From Halicephalobus mephisto (Eukaryota; Nematoda; Chromadorea; Rhabditida; Panagrolaimidae): a DNA stretch of 64,000 nucleotides. Below, one piece after another: positions 46,560-58,192 of the stretch. Each line of letters begins with the position of its first letter. Positions within the stretch are counted from its first letter, which is position 1. Where the stretch lies: positions 124,001 to 188,000 of the forward strand of contig SWDT01000108.1 of the NCBI GenBank assembly GCA_009193035.1, written 5' to 3'. Under the pieces are notes generated by a model. The model was not told where the DNA came from. It was given only the letters and a program-made list of their open reading frames with translations, and searched no databases. The position numbers and the translations under genes are program-made.

Positions 46560-47789
46560 ATTTTAGTTTCGTTTCAAAATTCATATATTTTAAATTTTTT
46601 TAACTATAAAATTAAATTTATTTTTTAAACAATAATTATTTCGAAAATTTTAAAATAAAATTTTAAAAAAATTTTAAAATAGAATTTTAAAAAAATTTTA
46701 AATAATAATTATTTTTAAAATAGAATTTTTAATTTTTTAAACAATAATTATTTTTTAAATTTTAAAACAGAATTTTTTAAAAAACAATTTTAAAATAAAA
46801 TTTTTGAATTTTCTTCGATTTTTAAAATTTTTTAAAAAATAATTATTTTTTTAATTTTAAAACAAAATTTTTAAAAAAACAATTTTAAAATTGAATTTTT
46901 GGATTTTCTTTGATTTTTAAAATTTTAAAATAGAATTTTTAATTTTTTTAAACTTGTCAAAAAGTTTAATATTGTTTATGTAACTTTTGAACTTTCCCTT
47001 CGAGACAATAGTGTTTTTTTTTTTCAAATATTTGTGACCTTGAATTGCTCGTCATTTACTTTTTTCGAAATCGGACTGCTTGAAGACAATGAAGTCTGTT
47101 TTTTTCTCCGGAAAACATCAGAGATATTGGACTTTTCCGAATCAAATTAAGGAACATCCATTGTTTTCTGAAAACAGAATGGCCAATCTTAAATTATTTT
47201 TTCAAATATCTAAGAAAAAATTTTTCAAAAGTACATTAGTGAATTTTTTTGGAAAAAATTTTCGAAAAATTCCGTTTTTTAAAATATTTTTTGACATATT
47301 TAATTTTTTAAATTTTATTTTTTATATAAAAATAATTCGAAAATATTTTGATTTTTGTGGAATTTAAAAATATAAATTTTGAAAAAAATTAAATTATTTT
47401 TATTTATAATTTTTTAAAGATATTCTACTTTTAAAATATTTTTAAAAATATAAATAAATATTTTAATTTAGAAATATTTTTAAAAATATAAATTTCGAAA
47501 AAAATTATATTTTTTTTATTTTTATAATTTTTTAAAGGTGTTTTAGATTCTTAGATATACTGTAATTTTGTAAGGAAATATGAATTATTTTTATAATTGA
47601 CTAATTTCGAACGAATTACAACTTTTCGATTTTTTCGAGTAATCAAAGAGTAATTTTTGATCAGAGCTCTCGAGTTTTTGAAATCTTCGATTTTTGAATT
47701 GAACTAGTTTGATTAGAATCAGGACTTTTCGATTTTCGAACTCGAATTAATTCGAAATCTGTTCGAAAATCGACAACTTTGGTCCTGGT
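46560..47789. other. A/T low-complexity stretch, no gene
   Basis: Repeated AAAATTTTAAAAT-type blocks to 46960. A 95-codon plus-strand frame at 47080-47367 becomes pure F/K/I low complexity after its first 35 residues, so I do not call it. 47560-47780 has TTTTCGAATT-type repeats. Confidence 0.5.
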
Positions 47790-48250
47790 AGTTCAATGTT
47801 TTTCTTCTTCTTCTCTAGTTTCCGAACAGCAGTGTAAAAAAATTTATTTTTTAAATTGAGTAATCTTAAACGAGTTATAACTTTTCGGTTTACTTGAGTA
47901 ATCCGGCAATACAAAGCTAATGAACTATAATTTCCTATGATTCAATGTTTTTCTTCTTCTCTAGTTTCCGAACAGCAGTGTAAAAAATTTATTTTTTAAA
48001 TTGAGTAATTTTAAACGAGTTATAACTTTTCGGTTTACTTGAGTAATCTGGCAATACAAAGCTAATGAACTATAACTTTTGATGATTCAATGTTTTTCTT
48101 TTTTTTCTCTAGTTTCCGAACAGCAGTGTAAAAAAATTTATTTTTTAAATTGAGTAATCTTAAACGAGTTATAACTTTTCGGTTTACTTGAGTAATCCGG
48201 CAATACAAAGCTAATGAACTATAACTTTTGATGATTCAGCGTTGTCCTTC
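47790..48250. repeat. Tandem array, ~145-bp unit, three copies
   Basis: Three very similar copies beginning near TTCAATGTTTTTCTTCTT, with TCTAGTTTCCGAACAGCAG and CTTTTCGGTTTACTTGAG, ending AATGAACTATAACTTTTGAT. A fourth partial copy (GGTTTCCGAACGACGTG) leads into a GC-richer motif at 48290-48350. Confidence 0.9.
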
Positions 48251-49059
48251 TTTGGTTTCCGAACGACGTGATTATTGCTGCAAATTGGCGTTCAAGTTAG
48301 GTCCCTGTGCCTCAGGGACTTTCGTCCTGAGAGCTCTCTCGCTTTTTACGACAAATTAAAAAAACCGACGAGATTTGGATTAAAATTAAAAAAGATGTTT
48401 AACGTAAATATTTCAATGAAAATAGTACTTTTTTTTTAATATTTGGAATCCTTAGAAGTTCTATGTTTTTAAATTTTTTATATAAAGAATTTTATTTTTA
48501 TAAAAATTTAAAAATTATATTATTTTTAAAGTTATTTTTTATAAAAAATAATAAAAATTAAACAATTATTTTTTTTAAAAACAATAAAAAAATTTAAATA
48601 AAATAAAATGATTTTTGATTAGAAATTTTTCTAAATTATTAAAATTTGCAAAGTTTATTTTTTTTAAAATTTTCCAGGAAGACTTGTCAATTAACTTCAA
48701 ATTTGGGTTATCCATCCAAATTTTCGCTTGGTTGATTTTTAATTTTTTAATTTTAAACATTTTTCTAAAATTAATTTTTTAAAAAAATTTAATTTTAGTT
48801 TTTAAAACTTTTTAATTTTAATTTTCAAAAAAAGTTTGATTTTTAAAAACATTTCAATTTTAATTTTAAGAAAAACTTTAATTTTAATTTTCAAAAAAAT
48901 TTCAATTTTAATTTTAAAAAACACTTAAATTTTAATTTTAGAAATATTTCAATTTTAATTTTTAAAAAAATTTTAATTTTAATTTTAGAAATATTTCAAT
49001 TTTAATTTTGAGAAATTTTAATTTTAATTTTATCGAATATTCTTTGTATTCAATTCCCC
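48251..49059. repeat. Low-complexity (TTTTAATTTT)n array
   Basis: 48760-49030 repeats a unit of about 28 bp (TTTCAATTTTAATTTT, AAAAA). 48290-48350 is a short GC-richer patch with CCTCAGGGACTTTCGTCCTG, related to the repeats at 42830-43190. Confidence 0.7.
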
Positions 49060-49735
49060 AATTTTCCGTAAATCGAATCGGAATGGCAACTGGCTTTGGA
49101 TTTGATTGGCAGATATTGGAGCTGTTGAATGAAAACACATTTGCTCACGTCATTCCCCCTTAGAAGAACCAATTGTCGTTTGTTTCGAATATTTTTTTTA
49201 TTTTATTTTTTCTAGCAATGATATTGTTTTGATCTTCAACGACAAGTCCGGTCTGCTTCGATCTGCAAACTTGCCAACTGCGTCATTCATGATGACGTAG
49301 AAGTGAAACTCGTGAAATTTTTCAATTTTTGAACTAGGTTTAATTTTTTTGAAATTGTATGTGGTTCATTTCCGGCTGTATAGGGTTTCCTTTGTGATTA
49401 TCCCCTGGATTACGTATCTTGGCTTCCTTGAGTGCCTGAGGACATGTGGATTTGATCAATAGCACGAAAGTTAGAAAGATCGTCTTTCGTTCGAGATCTA
49501 TCGATTTTTAATTTTTACTTTTATTTAATTTTAATTTTTTCTTCTTGCGTATCTAGGATAATCAGTTTAATCCAGACGCCTGGGTCCCAAGGATTTTTGG
49601 TTACAATTTCTATTAATCCCAAAAATCCATAGCTGCCACAAATGATCCGTTTCATCATTGTTTATCCGACTATGTTATTTTTTATTCATCGAAAAAGTGA
49701 ATTTCTTTTTCTACTTTCAAATTTATACTTTCAGG
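49060..49735. other. Coding-like islands of undecided strand
   Basis: 49060-49165 and 49210-49320 have higher GC and open frames on either strand, for example plus MATGFGFDWQILELL and NDIVLIFNDKSGLLRSAN (after TTTTCTAG). 49560-49670 reads on the minus strand as MMKRIICGSYGFLGLIEIV. I cannot build a gene from them. They may be exons of a diverged gene or relics. Confidence 0.3.
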
Positions 49736-49738
49736 ATT

Positions 49739-49867
49739 GGTCAGAGGACTTGTGAAATTCAAATGTGCTCTGGCTAAGGTCCTCAACTTCCGATGACTCT
49801 AGTTAATCGTCGAGCTGCTTGGAAGCAGTACAGGTCCTGGACGACTTCTACCCCTATTCCAGAATGG
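49739..49867 (+). CDS. Possible trans-spliced first exon
   Basis: A block between a strong ACTTTCAG acceptor and a GTTAGT donor. An ATG at about 49793 starts MTLVNRRAAWKQYRSWTT and stays open to the donor (...PIPEW). It may be a distant first exon of the downstream pde-4 gene. Joined directly to the shared exon at 63540 it would create TGA, so it would need an intermediate exon. Unproven. Confidence 0.3.
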
Positions 49868-49899
49868 TTAGTTTACTTTTATAAAAATCACAATTCTTT

Positions 49900-52050
49900 G
49901 ACGATGGTTGGGGTGATATGCTTTACTTAATGTGAAATTAGCTTTCACCGCGAAACAGCAATCACAAAGTGTTCGTTTATTCTCAAACGTACGTAAAAAT
50001 ACGTTAAAAAGAATAAAAAAAACGAAATTTATCGTTGTGAAGGTTCTGTAGTCATAATTGTTTTTTTTATCGAGACATGTTTATCGTGGAATGAATCTAA
50101 TGTGAAATAGTATTCCGTCGATCAAAGTTCAGAGGAAAACATGAATCGGTTGTAAAACCATCTTAGAACATGAGTTCTTTGTTGATTACAACGAATTTGC
50201 TTATTTTCAAACCTACATTTCTGGTTACGTCAAAAACAATCGAAAAAGCAAAATTCAGTAATACGAGAATGCTATAGTCGTAATTGCTTCTCACGATTTA
50301 TTGAGACTTGAGACATGTTTATCGTGGAATGAATCTAATGTGAAATAGTATTCCGTCGATCAAAGTTCAGAGGAAAACATGAATCGGTTGTAAAACTATC
50401 TCAGAACATGAGTTCTTTGTTGATCACAACGAATTCGCTTATTTTCAAACCTACATTTCTGGTTACATCAGGAAAAATAAAAAAGCAGAGTTTAGCAGTG
50501 TGAGAATTCTATATTTGTGATTGTTTTTTTCTTCCTTACCGTGACTCGAGAGATGTTTACTGTGAGATGAGTCTGTTATGCAATAATATGTCATTGATCA
50601 AATCCTAGAGACAAATATCAATCACATAGCAAGTCAGTATAGAAATATTCAAGAACACTAAATCTTTGATCCTAGATTGAGTTCGTTTATCTTCAAGCGC
50701 AAGTTTCTATTTGCGCTAGAAATAATCGAAAGCGGATAGGAACTCTCTGCTGCGGAAAAGTTGTTTTCTTACTTTCTACCGTTATTGGAGACGTGTTTAT
50801 TGTAAGATGAATCCGTTGTGGAAAATACTTTATTGATTGAGTCTTTGTGAAAGATGTGCGTCACATTCGTCTGAGATAAGATATGTTGCAGAATATCACA
50901 TAAACTCTTGTCTGAAAACCTTGATAATTAATGATAATCAGTTTTCTTATTGTCAAGCACATCTCATGCCAAGAATAATCCAAGTCTAGTATTATAAATT
51001 CTGTGGTTGTACTTATTTCTTTTATTTTTACAGTTATTACACACAAAAAGGGATTTATTAGAATGACTCTAAAGTATCAGATACATTATATTTAATGTAT
51101 CGATATATTGAATGTAATACATTGATATTACACTTAATATATCGATGTATTGAATGCAATATATCTGATAAATCAGAATCGTTTTAATGTATCGATATAT
51201 TGAATGTAATACATTGATATTACACTTAATGTATTGATATATTGAATACAATACATTGATATTACACTTAATGTATCGGTGTTTTGAGTGTAATATATCT
51301 GATAAATATGAATCGTTTTAATGTATCGATATATTGAATGTAATACATTGATATTACACTTAATATATCGATGTATTGAATGCAATATATCTTATAAATA
51401 TGAATCGTTTTAATATATCGATATATTGAATGCAATATATCTGATATATCAGAGTCGTTTTAATGTATCTATGCATTATATGCTATGCATTCATTTTTTG
51501 TGTGTAGAGATAGGTTTTCCAGGAAAATTACTTTATCAATCGAATCTTGGAGGAGAGCATATGACATCAAAGTTCGTGGTAATAAAAATCACAAAGTGCG
51601 AAAAACTCCTGCTGCGAAAGCTTTTGATGATTTAGCGAATTCGCTTATTCTTAAGCGAAAGTGAAATATTGTACTAGAGATAATCAAAGTGCAGGTTTTT
51701 TGAAAGTATTTTCTAGTGTTATTATAGAGATATCCACCAGGAAATAAGTCCGTTATAAAACATCACTCTGTCAATCGAGTCCTATGGCAAAACAGACCAC
51801 GTCAAAGTCTGATATAAGCAGTTTTCTAGACGAGAAAATCCTTCAAAAAACACTTGGTTTATGGTCTTTTGATTGATCTATCTGCCAAACAATCGTAAAG
51901 TTAACGTAAACCTGATTTGCCATTAAATACTACTGTTTGCTCAAGTGCTCATCTTCACACCAAGACCTATTTCTCGCTTGGATCAATTTCCTTTTCACGT
52001 CATTTTTAATGTCAATAAAACATTCCCCATCCACTGGCCCTGAAAACTTT
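49900..52050. repeat. Higher-order array, ~240-bp unit
   Basis: Units carry GCTTATTTTCAAACCTACAT, GAGACATGTTTATCGTGGAA and GATCAAAGTTCAGAGGAAAA. The copies at about 50085-50330 and 50330-50560 are close to identical over most of their length. At least five more units toward 52 kb are progressively diverged. The array is interrupted by the element at 51040-51504. Confidence 0.85.
51040..51504. mobile_element. MITE-like element, TA target duplication
   Basis: Termini are CACACAAAAA and its inverse TTTTTGTGTG, flanked on both sides by TA (51038-51039 and 51505-51506). The interior is a satellite of ACATTGATATTACACTTAA and ATATATCGATGTATTGAATG units. It interrupts a 240-bp repeat unit: the neighbouring unit at about 50790 reads CCGTTATTGGAGACGTG where this locus has AGTTATTA, the element, then GAGATAGG. 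TA duplication and short inverted repeats fit non-autonomous Tc1/mariner-class elements. No transposase is present. Confidence 0.75.
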
Positions 52051-52339
52051 CTCAAAACAGCGGACTGCACTTTGTTTCTCACATTTATGAGCATCTTTTA
52101 ATTATTGCTCTAAAAGGCTTTCCCAAGGACAGACGTTAGAAGCTTTTTAAGACATCCGATCTTGGCTTCTCTGACTTCAACTTGATACTCTCCAATTTTC
52201 CATTTCCAAATTGCTTTGCTTCTTTAAGGATTTGAAATGCATTTTTATCTTGGTCTTTTTCCATCAGTTGTATTATTACAAAACAAACATCTGGAACGAA
52301 TCTTGAAAAAGCTATTCCAACGCGAATTTTCTTCCCGAG

Positions 52340-54330
52340 ACCAAAAACCATAAAATTTAGTTTTTCCGTGATTTTAGAAAATTTTAAAGTTATCTTTAAA
52401 TAAAAATACTTTTAAAAAATTTTGTCTCAAAAAGAAATTTTAGAATTTTCTTCCTGAGACCAAAAACTATAAAATTTAGTTTTTCCGTGATTTTAGGAAA
52501 TTTTAAAATTATACTATTATTAAAAATAGAAATATTTGAAAACAGATTTTCAAAGATTTCTCAATGCGAATTTTTACAATTTTCTTCTCGAGACCGAAAA
52601 CTAAAACTTTTGTGATTTTAGAAAATTTCGAAATTATCCTTAAATAAAAATAATTTTTTTAATTTTAAAATTTTTGCAATTTTCGCCTAAAAACTTAAAT
52701 TTTATAATTTTCTATTTTCGTAATTTTGGAATTTCATTAAAAAGGAAAAAATCCCTCGGATAAAATTCCGAGAAAATTGTTTCAATGTGGATTTCCAAAA
52801 ATTTCCTGTCAAGACCAAAAAATTGGACTTTTGCGTTTGTGGTTCTACAATCACATTATAAAAGTAAAAAAAATTTGCAAAAAAATTTCGAAAATTGTCT
52901 TTGAAAAAATTCCTAAAATTTTCCAACTGAGACCATAAATTATGAACTTCAGTGCTTACGTGTTTTTATGAATTTTCAAAAGTATTCACTTGATTAGGGA
53001 TTCATATTTTTTTTATAAAAACAAAAATGTTCGTCACAAAAATTGAGAAATAGTCTCTAAGTGGATTTTTAGGATTTTCCAATTGAGACCTGAAAATTTA
53101 AGTTTATAGAATTTTATAAATTTTTAAACATATTTATTTAATATTATTCAAAAAATTAATTTTTATAAAAAATAGTTTTGCAATAAATTTTTTTAATTTT
53201 CCAGTTGAGATCTGAAAATTTAAGTTTATAAAATTTTATAAATTTTTAAATATATTTATTTAATATTATTCAAAAAATTAATTTTTATAAAAAATTAAAA
53301 AATAGTTTTGAAATAAATTTTTTTAATTTTCCAGTTGGGACCTGAGAATTTAAGTTTATAGAATTTTATAAATTTTTAAATATATTTATTTAATATTATT
53401 CAAAAAATTAAAAAATAATTTTGAAATTAATTTTTTTAATTTTCCAGTTGGGACCTGAGAATTTAAGTTTATAGAATTTTGTAAATTTCCTAATTTTTAA
53501 ATATATTTAATCAATTCTAAATTAATATTTTTTGTAATCACATTTTCGTTAAAAAATGATTTTAATCATTTTTGGTGTTTTTCAATTGGAACTGAAAATT
53601 TGGATTTTCATGCTCTTATGAATTTTCGGAGGTATTTAGTTGATTTAAATTCATTTTTTTATAACAAAAAAATTTCCGTCACAAAATTCCAAAAAAATAT
53701 TTTTGATAAAAATTCCCGGAACTTTTTAGTTCAGATTAAAAAATAAAAAAATATTTAATTTTTAATTTTAAAAATTTTTATAAAATTAGAAAAAATCTTT
53801 TTTTATTTAAAAAATTATTTTATTTTAAAAATTTTTTATAAAATTAAAAAAAATCTTTTTTTAGAAATTTTTATAAAATTTAAAATCTTTTTTTTAAAAT
53901 TTTTTATAAAATTAAATAATTTTAAGAAGAATTTTCAAAACTTTTCAATTAAGACCAAAAAGTGCGGAAATTTAGGTTTAATTAAGTTTATGAATTTTTA
54001 AGAATTTTTAGTTGATTAAAAATTCATATTTTTTATTTAAAAAATGTTTCTTATAAATTTTAAAAAAGGTCTCGAGGAGAATTTTTAGAATTTTCTAGTT
54101 AAGACCAAAAAGTGCGAAAATTTGAATTTTCTTTATTTTATGAATTTTTAAAATTATTTATTTTTTTTGAATTTATATTTTTATAAAAATGTTTTTTTTT
54201 TTAATTTTAAGAATTGTCTCGAGAAAAATTTTTGGAATTTTCTAATTGAGACTAAAAAGTGCGAAAATTTGAGTTTTTTTTAGTTTTAAAAATTATTTAA
54301 TTTTAAAAATCCAAAAAAATAATATTGTGT
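52340..54330. repeat. Diverged array with GAGACCAAAAA motif
   Basis: Recurring TTTTCCAATTGAGACCTGAAA-type segments. Four clear tandem units of about 120 bp lie at 53090-53520 (ATTTAAGTTTATAGAATTTT, TTTATTTAATATTATTCAA). 52070-52380 before it is unique AT-rich sequence with an unrecognised minus-strand frame (52136-52351). Confidence 0.8.
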
Positions 54331-54374
54331 TGTGATATTATTTTGAAGTTTTAACACCTAGATGGCAATTCCTC

Positions 54375-54905
54375 TTGTTTGAAAAATCACTTTTGAAAAA
54401 TGTTAATTTTTTGTAAATTTTCTGAGGACATTATTGTAATTTTTTATTGTTTTAGAAAAAAGTGATTTTTGGCATTGATTTATTAAATAATTTTTTGCTT
54501 AATTTTTATGCAAATTTTGATCCGAAAGATCGAACTTGTGGGACACAAACACTATATTTTATTGTCGTCTAGATGCTAAACTAGAATATACAGTAATACA
54601 GTATTTAAATAATTTTTTTAACTTATCTGAAATAAAGTAATACAGTATCCAAGAAGTTTTTAAAAATTTTCTTATATTAGAACTTTGACAACAGTCCCTC
54701 TTGTTCGAAAAATCACTTTTGAAAAATGTTAATTTTTTGTAAATTTTCTGAGGACACTATTGTCTTTTTTTATTGTTTTAGAAAAAAGTGATTTTTGGCA
54801 TTGATTTATTAAATGATTTTTTGCTTAATTTTTATGCAAATTTTGACCCGAGAAATCGAACTTGTGGGACACAAACACTATGTTTTAATTGTCGTCTAGG
54901 TGCTG
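54375..54905. repeat. Two ~190-bp direct repeats
   Basis: 54375-54570 and 54705-54900 are about 95% identical (TGAAAAATGTTAATTTTTTG, TGATTTTTGGCATTGATTTA, GAACTTGTGGGACACAAACA). Spacing is about 330 bp. Confidence 0.85.
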
Positions 54906-56003
54906 AACTAAAAAACTTTTCCTGAGGCAAAATGCTTCATTATTTTAAAAAAAATTTTGTGTTGATAATTATATGAAAAATATTTATTTTTAAAATCCGT
55001 AATTTTGGCGTACTGTGGACCATTTTTGTTTGGAAAAAAGCAATATTACTTTTTTCAGATTTATTGCTTTTTTGAAAAACAATTTGTTTCATTTCAAAAT
55101 CCTCATCTTGTTTGTTCTCAAACAAAACAAAATTGTTAATTTTGTCAAAGTCAAATTTTTGGTAGTAATAGCTTAACAATCAGTCTGGAATTTTTTACTT
55201 TTTATTTTGAAAGAAATTTTTTTCTAATTTTAAAAAAATATTTTTACATTTAAATTTTAAAAAAAATAAATTTTTATTTAAAAATATTTTTACATTTAAA
55301 TTTTTAAAAAATAAATTTTTATTTAAAAATATTTTTATATTTAAATTCTTAAAAAATTAATTTTTTTATTTAAAAATATCCTAAAATTTAAAAAATCAGT
55401 TTTTTAAATTTAAATTTTATAAATTTTAAATTTTAAATATTTTTAAACAAGTTTATTTTTCGGTCAAAATATGTTTAAATTTTTAAAGAATTTTCTAAAT
55501 TTAAAAATATATTTTTAAACAAGTTTATTTTTTTTGGTCAAAATATATTTAAATTTTATAAATTTTAAATATTTTTAAACAAGTTTATTTTTTTTTGGTC
55601 AAAATATATTTAAATTTAAAATATTTTTAAACAAGTTTATTTTTCGGTCAGAATATATTTAAATTTTCTAAATTTTAAATTTAAAATATTTTTAAACAAG
55701 TTTATTTTTCGGTCAGAATATATTTAAATTTTTGGTTTTTGGACTAGTTAATCCTATTATCGACAAAACGTCATGTAAATGTATCTTTTTTTTTTTGGAT
55801 TCAGCTGTGTCCTATGTGGAAAATGGTAATTTCCTTTTATTCTTCCAGATTCCCAACTTTCTTTTTGACGAATTGGGAAAATTGAGTTAGAGCCATTTTC
55901 GAGACTGGCCATTATTGATAAACACGGCTTCGTTCTGCCCGATTTTGTGAATTTTATTTTTTTTAAATTTTAAAAATTTTTTATTTTTTTCAAGTTGCTC
56001 AAG
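54906..56003. repeat. AT-rich, tandem TTTAAACAAG units, small exon-like patch
   Basis: 55440-55735 contains about five copies of a 60-bp unit (TTTTTAAACAAGTTTATTTT, CGGTCAAAATATATTTAAA). 55800-55920 is GC-richer: between CAG (55803) and GTAATT it could hold a mini-exon on the plus strand, and the minus strand is also open. I do not call it. Confidence 0.5.
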
Positions 56004-56071
56004 ATGACTTCTGGAATCACGACTCCAGTCGGCGCCAGACGGCATACTGTCTGGTTCGTCAGCGGAAGACG
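56004..56071 (+). CDS. pde-4: Candidate pde-4 alternative first exon (a)
   Basis: A GC-rich block starting ATG shortly after a TTTCAAG acceptor: MTSGITTPVGARRHTVWFV, then SGR and 2 nt of the next codon, ending at a consensus donor (CG|GTAAGA). The leftover 2 nt fit the shared UCR1 exon at 63540, which starts with the third base of a codon, giving Arg-His-Gly-Asp-Asp. It could alternatively splice into the 57837 exon at an internal AG. The sequence around it is A/T low complexity, so a coding island here is conspicuous. Identity as a pde-4 exon is inferred from strand, phase and position. Confidence 0.5.
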
Positions 56072-56089
56072 GTAAGAATTTTGGGATTT

Positions 56090-57369
56090 TCCAAAAAAAA
56101 ATTGTTTTTTAATTTTCTAAAAAAATTGTTTTTTTTTATTTTCTGAAAAAATTTGTTTTTTTTTAATTTTTTTAATTTGCCGAAAAATTTTATGGTTTTT
56201 TACAGTACTTTGGAAAGTTTGTGGAAGATTCTGGAAGAGTTTGGAAGCTTCGATGTGATTGTAGAGGATTTTTAAAATTTCTAGAAAATTCTGTGACTTC
56301 AGAAGTCTCAATGTGGTCGTAGAGGATTCTAGAAGCATTTAAAAAATTCTACAAATTTCGATGAAATTTTAGAAAACTTTTGGAATCTTCCACAGGATTC
56401 TGAAAACTAACATATTTTAGAAAATTCGAAAAACATTTTTAAAATCCTGAATTTCAAAAAATTTTATAAAATTTTAAAAAAATTTTTTATAAAATTTAAA
56501 AAAAAATTCAATGAAATTTTTTAAAAAAATTTTATAAAATTTTTAAATTTTCTAGATTTCGGAAATTTCGATGAAATTTTAGAAGATTTCTAGAATCTTC
56601 CATAGGATTCTGGAAACTAATATATTTTAGAAAATTTCAAAAACTTTAAAAATTCTAAAAATTTTCAAAAATTTCAATAAAATTCTAAAAATTCTTACAT
56701 TTTTTATTAAATTTTACAATTTTTGAAAAACTTACACATGATTCCAGAAGCTGCCATGTTGTTTTTGAAAATTCCAGGATTTTCCACTAAATTCTAAAAA
56801 GTTCACAAAATTCCCAAGAGATTTCAAAAAAACTTTAGAATTTTCAACTTAAAAAATCTTTAAAAATCTCAACATTAAAATTTTTTTTTAAATTTCAATA
56901 TTTAGGAATTTTTTTAAATTTTATTATTTAAAAATTTTATTACTTAAATTTTTTTTTAAATTTTAATATTTAAATTTTTAAAATTTCAATATTTAAAAAT
57001 TTTATTATTTAAATTTTTTTTTAAATTTTAATATTTAAATTTTTAAAATTTCAATATTTAAAAATTTTATTACTTAAATTTTTTTTTAAATTTTAATATT
57101 TAAAATCTTATTACTAAAATTTTTTAAAATTTAAATTTTTTAATTTTATTATTTAAATTTTCTAAATTTTAATAGTTGAAATTTTTTTAATCATTTAATT
57201 TTATTATATAAATTTTTTAAATTTTAATATTTAAAATTTTTTTAAATTTCAATATTGAGAAATTTTTTAAAAAGAATTTCGCAAAAGTCGATGGCACACG
57301 TCTTTGTTTCTTTAACTTTCGCGAGAATCCAAGGAAACGAACTATTCTAAAAAAAAATTGAATCAATTT
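56090..57369. repeat. A/T low-complexity sequence
   Basis: Runs of AAAATTTT and the repeated unit TTTTTTAAATTTTAATATT (56880-57260). Also GATTCTGGAA/TTCTAGAA motif clusters at 56200-56650. Nothing coding. Confidence 0.6.
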
Positions 57370-57700
57370 TTATTTTTTGTTGACACCAGTTTTGTTTTGG
57401 ATCAGATTTTCCTCAATTTTTCTTTGGCTTTTGTTCGGCAAACCCATCGAAGCAGCCGCTTCCTGCGATAAACCCTTTCCTGAGGCATTTGCAGGAGTTT
57501 TAGGGACCGCTTTTTCTTCTTTTTGGACGCCTCCAGCATTGTGGCGAGTGAGTGAATGTTGCTCGGTGTGGTATTTGTGCTATATTGCTCTCTCGTTCTG
57601 CTTTCCATTGAGTCCGGGAGAAAACAGAGGCAGTAGTATCTTCTGTCATTTCTGGCCGGCTTTTTGTTCAATTTTTGACTTTTTTGGGACATGTTTCTTA
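57370..57700. other. GC-rich coding-like island
   Basis: Long frames are open on both strands. The minus-strand frame ending at a TAA at 57370-57372 reads like a soluble protein (VQKEEKAVPKTPANASGKGL, SMGLPNKSQRKIEENL). The plus-strand frame is hydrophobic (start MLTPVLFWIRFSSIFLWLLF) and includes ALWR|GTGAGT, a possible donor. It lies just upstream of the pde-4 exon at 57837. Strand and gene cannot be decided. Confidence 0.3.
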
Positions 57701-57730
57701 AAAAATTTTTCCGGATTAATTGATGCTGAA

Positions 57731-57836
57731 TTTTTATAAAAAATTTTAAATATTTTATTTTTATAAAAATTTTAAATATTTTATTTTTATAAAAATTTTA
57801 AATATTTTATTTTTATAAAAATTTTAAATATTTTAT
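57731..57836. repeat. ~27-bp tandem repeat abutting pde-4 start
   Basis: Four near-perfect copies of TTTTATAAAAATTTTAAATA plus about 7 bp. The ATG of the 57837 exon begins immediately after the last copy, so the repeat forms the promoter-proximal or 5' untranslated sequence. Confidence 0.85.
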
Positions 57837-58192
57837 ATGGCCCCACCATCGTCAAAGAAAAATTCTGGCCAGTCTAAACTGGTCTCGTTTGGACTTCTGC
57901 GAAGAGGTCCGGGCTTCCATCTGAGACCGACCTCCCCGAGTTCACCCGGTTTCAGCGCCACGACACCCGTAAATCCCTCATCCGCTCCGGGTCCTTCTGG
58001 ATCCGGCATAAATCCCGAATCAACACTTGCATCCTCAAGTTCAACAGGCCATTTTTATCATCATCTGGGGGTCACAGGGGGTCACACAAGAAGAGAAAGT
58101 TTCTTGTACAAAGCCGACGACCGGGACCTCCTCGCCACCTCCAGTTGCCGACCAGTTTCCAGGGCCAGTTCTGTCGCTTCTACAGATCCTCA
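57837..58192 (+). CDS. pde-4: pde-4 exon with UCR1 start and PKA site (b)
   Basis: Encodes the N-terminus of a long-form cAMP-specific phosphodiesterase 4: MAPPSSKKNSGQSK, a Ser/Pro/Gly-rich linker (residues 30-70), then GGHTRRESFLYKADDRD (81-97) and SRASSVAS (about 108-115). RRESF is the protein kinase A site at the start of UCR1 in PDE4 long isoforms (Ser88 here); SxxSSVAS matches the following conserved UCR1 block. It ends CA|GTAAGC in phase 2 and joins the 63540 exon to read DPQHGDDLIV, the family sequence. The intron is 5.3 kb. No convincing acceptor precedes the ATG, so this is a first exon or uses an internal AG. Confidence 0.88.

Noticed and set aside
47080..47367. 95-codon plus-strand frame
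   Set aside because: Mostly Phe/Lys/Ile low complexity from A/T runs; no splice or homology support.
49793..49867. Direct splicing of the 49739 block to the pde-4 exon at 63540
   Set aside because: The junction would create TGA; only indirect splicing remains possible, so it is listed as a weak exon candidate.
51069..51385. Repetitive YIQYIDTL-type frames
   Set aside because: Translation of satellite inside the inverted-repeat element.
44405..54330. CRISPR-like regular repeats
   Set aside because: Units are contiguous, imperfect tandem repeats without unique spacers, in a eukaryotic genome.
57402..57692. 96-codon basic minus-strand frame
   Set aside because: Another frame of the same island looks more protein-like and the plus strand is also open, so no frame is called as a gene.
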